Assembly: GCA_946481275.1 (NCBI GenBank)
Contig: CAMLMV010000048.1
Span: forward strand, 1-50,819
Source: an uncultured Massilia sp.
GTDB taxonomy: Bacteria; Pseudomonadota; Gammaproteobacteria; Burkholderiales; Burkholderiaceae
DNA length: 50,819 nt
Direction of reading: 5' to 3'
The position numbers and the translations under genes were made by a program. Positions within the stretch are counted from its first letter, which is position 1. Each line of letters begins with the position of its first letter. The notes under the pieces were generated by a model. The model searched no databases. It saw nothing but the letters and a program-made list of their open reading frames with translations, and was not told where the DNA came from. This document shows, piece by piece, positions 49,268-50,819 of this stretch.

Positions 49268-50427
49268 CACTTGCGCTCGGCCAGCGGCACGAACTGCAGG
49301 TCTTCCGGACCGACGTAGTTCGCGCTCGGACGGATGATCTTGTTGTCGATGCGCTGTTCGATCACGTGCGCCGACCAGCCGGACGTGCGCGAGATGACGA
49401 ACAGCGGCGTGAACATCGCCGTCGGCACGCCCATCATGTGGTACGAGACGGCCGAGAACCAGTCGAGGTTCGGGAACATCTTTTTCACTTCCCACATCAC
49501 GGATTCGAGGCGCTCGGCGATGTCGAACATCTTCATCGAGCCGGCGCTGTGCGACAGCGAGCGCGCCACTTCCTTGATCACCTTGTTGCGCGGGTCGGAG
49601 ATCGTGTAGACCGGGTGGCCGAAGCCGATGACGACTTCCTTGTTCGCCACGCGGTTGCGGATGTCCGCTTCCGCTTCGTCCGCGTTCTCGTAGCGCTTCT
49701 GGATGTCGAGCGCGACTTCGTTGGCGCCGCCGTGCTTCGGGCCGCGCAGGGCGCCGATCGCGCCCGTGATCGCGGAATAGATGTCGGAACCGGTGCCGGC
49801 GATGACACGGCCGGTAAAGGTCGACGCGTTGAACTCGTGTTCCGCGTACAAAATCAGCGACGTGTGCATCGCCTTCACCCACTCGTCCGACGGCTTGAAG
49901 CCGTGCAGCAGGTGCAGGAAGTGGCCGCCGATCGAATCGTCGTCCGTCTCCACGTCGATGCGCTTGCCGTTATGGCTGTAGTGGTACCAGTACAGCAGCA
50001 TCGAGCCGAACGACGCCATCAGGCGGTCGGCGATGTCGCGCGCGCCGGCGATGTTGTGGTCGTCCTTTTCCGGCAGCACGCAGCCCAGCACCGACGCGCC
50101 CGTGCGCATCACGTCCATCGGATGCGCGCCGGCCGGCAGCGCCTCCAGCGCCGCTTTCACGGCGTGCGGCAGGCCGCGCAGCGATTTCAGCTTGGCCTTG
50201 TAGCCGCGCAGTTCCGCCTCGTTCGGCAGCTTGCCGTGCACGAGCAGGTAGGCGATTTCCTCGAACTCGCTGTTGCCCGCCACGTCGAGGATGTCGTAGC
50301 CGCGGTAGTGCAGATCGTTGCCGGAGCGGCCCACGGAGCACAGCGCGGTATTGCCGGCGGCGACGCCGGACAGCGCGACGGATTTTTTCGGCTTGAACGC
50401 GGGCGTATCGGTCTTCACGTCGGTCAT
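49267..50427 (-). CDS. prpC: 2-methylcitrate synthase
   Basis: Condenses propionyl-CoA with oxaloacetate, the entry step of the methylcitrate cycle. The 386 residues have the citrate-synthase fold: [20 protein letters not shown] near the start, [41 protein letters not shown] and [11 protein letters not shown]. The active-site [15 protein letters not shown] follows, and the C-terminus is [20 protein letters not shown]. The YxxR/VxTD pattern favours methylcitrate over citrate synthase, and so does the operon. A strong AAGGAG stands 8 bases before the ATG. prpB lies 15 bases upstream. Confidence 0.94.
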   Translation of the reverse strand: MTDVKTDTPAFKPKKSVALSGVAAGNTALCSVGRSGNDLHYRGYDILDVAGNSEFEEIAYLLVHGKLPNEAELRGYKAKLKSLRGLPHAVKAALEALPAGAHPMDVMRTGASVLGCVLPEKDDHNIAGARDIADRLMASFGSMLLYWYHYSHNGKRIDVETDDDSIGGHFLHLLHGFKPSDEWVKAMHTSLILYAEHEFNASTFTGRVIAGTGSDIYSAITGAIGALRGPKHGGANEVALDIQKRYENADEAEADIRNRVANKEVVIGFGHPVYTISDPRNKVIKEVARSLSHSAGSMKMFDIAERLESVMWEVKKMFPNLDWFSAVSYHMMGVPTAMFTPLFVISRTSGWSAHVIEQRIDNKIIRPSANYVGPEDLQFVPLAERK

Positions 50428-50442
50428 TTCGAGTCTCCTTGT

Positions 50443-50819
50443 TTATTTGATTTTATTTTGTGCGAACAGCGCGTCGAGCTTCTGTTCGTAGCTGTGGTAA
50501 TCGATGCGCTCGTACAGTTCGGCGCGGGTCTGCATCGTGTCGACGACGTTCTTCTGCGTGCCGTCGCGGCGGATCGCCTCGTAGACGCTTTCCGCGGCCT
50601 TGTTCATCGCGCGGAACGCGGACAGCGGGTACAGCACGATGTCGACGTCGGCGCCGCGCAGCTCGTCCACGGTGAACAGCGGCGTCGAACCGAATTCCGT
50701 GATGTTCGCGAGGATCGGCACCTTGACGGCTTTCTTGAATTGCGCGTACATCTCCAGACTCGTGATGGCTTCCGGGAAGATCATGTCGGCGCCCGCCTCC
50801 ACGCACGCCACCGCGCGCT
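50443..50819 (-). CDS. prpB: Methylisocitrate lyase, C-terminal fragment (gene runs off the window)
   Basis: Cleaves 2-methylisocitrate to pyruvate and succinate, the last step of the cycle. Only about the final 125 residues are present. They include [60 protein letters not shown] and the C-terminal tail usual for PrpB. The N-terminal part with the KKCGH active site lies beyond base 50819. It is the upstream neighbour of prpC in the same operon; any regulator (prpR) would also lie outside. Confidence 0.93.
   Translation of the reverse strand, partial: RAVACVEAGADMIFPEAITSLEMYAQFKKAVKVPILANITEFGSTPLFTVDELRGADVDIVLYPLSAFRAMNKAAESVYEAIRRDGTQKNVVDTMQTRAELYERIDYHSYEQKLDALFAQNKIK

Overview
The window comes from a high-GC betaproteobacterium, most likely the Massilia/Telluria group of Oxalobacteraceae. 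This is inferred from a PEP-CTERM sorted protein, a DUF4214 surface-type protein, a Fiu-like receptor, a complete Wsp system, a cysI-DUF934-cysH-cysD-cysN-cobA sulfate operon and an acnD/prpF methylcitrate operon. It reads as ordinary chromosome: no rRNA, tRNA, CRISPR array, transposase or prophage was seen. The one mobile-looking item is a non-coding inverted-repeat element at 401-614.

Layout. 1-3.1 kb: 3' end of argG with its terminator, the inverted-repeat element, then a catecholate siderophore receptor (fiu) behind a Fur-like box. 3.2-12 kb: a small Cys-cluster protein, then the surface-sensing operon wspA-B-C-D-E-F-R, in which neighbouring genes mostly overlap by 4 nt. It should convert a surface or envelope signal into c-di-GMP through WspR. 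12-18.4 kb: murB, yajQ (a family with reported c-di-GMP receptors), a nitronate monooxygenase-like flavoprotein, a PAS-GGDEF-EAL protein with a degenerate EAL domain, and a DHH phosphoesterase. 18.6-23.3 kb: a LytS/LytTR-type two-component pair, an orphan PAS histidine kinase and a trimeric porin.

23.3-31.1 kb: a methyltransferase and cysB face the assimilatory sulfate operon. CysDN makes APS, CysH (which carries the Fe-S cysteines of APS reductases) makes sulfite, CysI makes sulfide, and CobA starts siroheme synthesis for CysI. 31.1-37 kb: a helical hypothetical protein, a large DUF4214 protein whose repeats fit a seven-bladed propeller, a CbiX-type chelatase, and lptG/lptF for LPS export. 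37.1-41 kb: pepA, a lipoprotein, a coupled pair of small genes, an AT-rich gene-free stretch and a PEP-CTERM protein. 41.2-44.8 kb: exonuclease III, convergent with a four-PAS GGDEF-EAL protein whose two output domains look intact. 44.9-50.8 kb: the propionate operon, transcribed leftward as prpB (partial), prpC, a GNAT acetyltransferase, acnD, prpF.

No clearly unprecedented system was found. The best leads are the paired inverted-repeat element, the acetyltransferase inside the methylcitrate operon, the propeller-DUF4214 protein, the degenerate EAL protein in a c-di-GMP-rich neighbourhood, and sulfite reductase without a CysJ partner.
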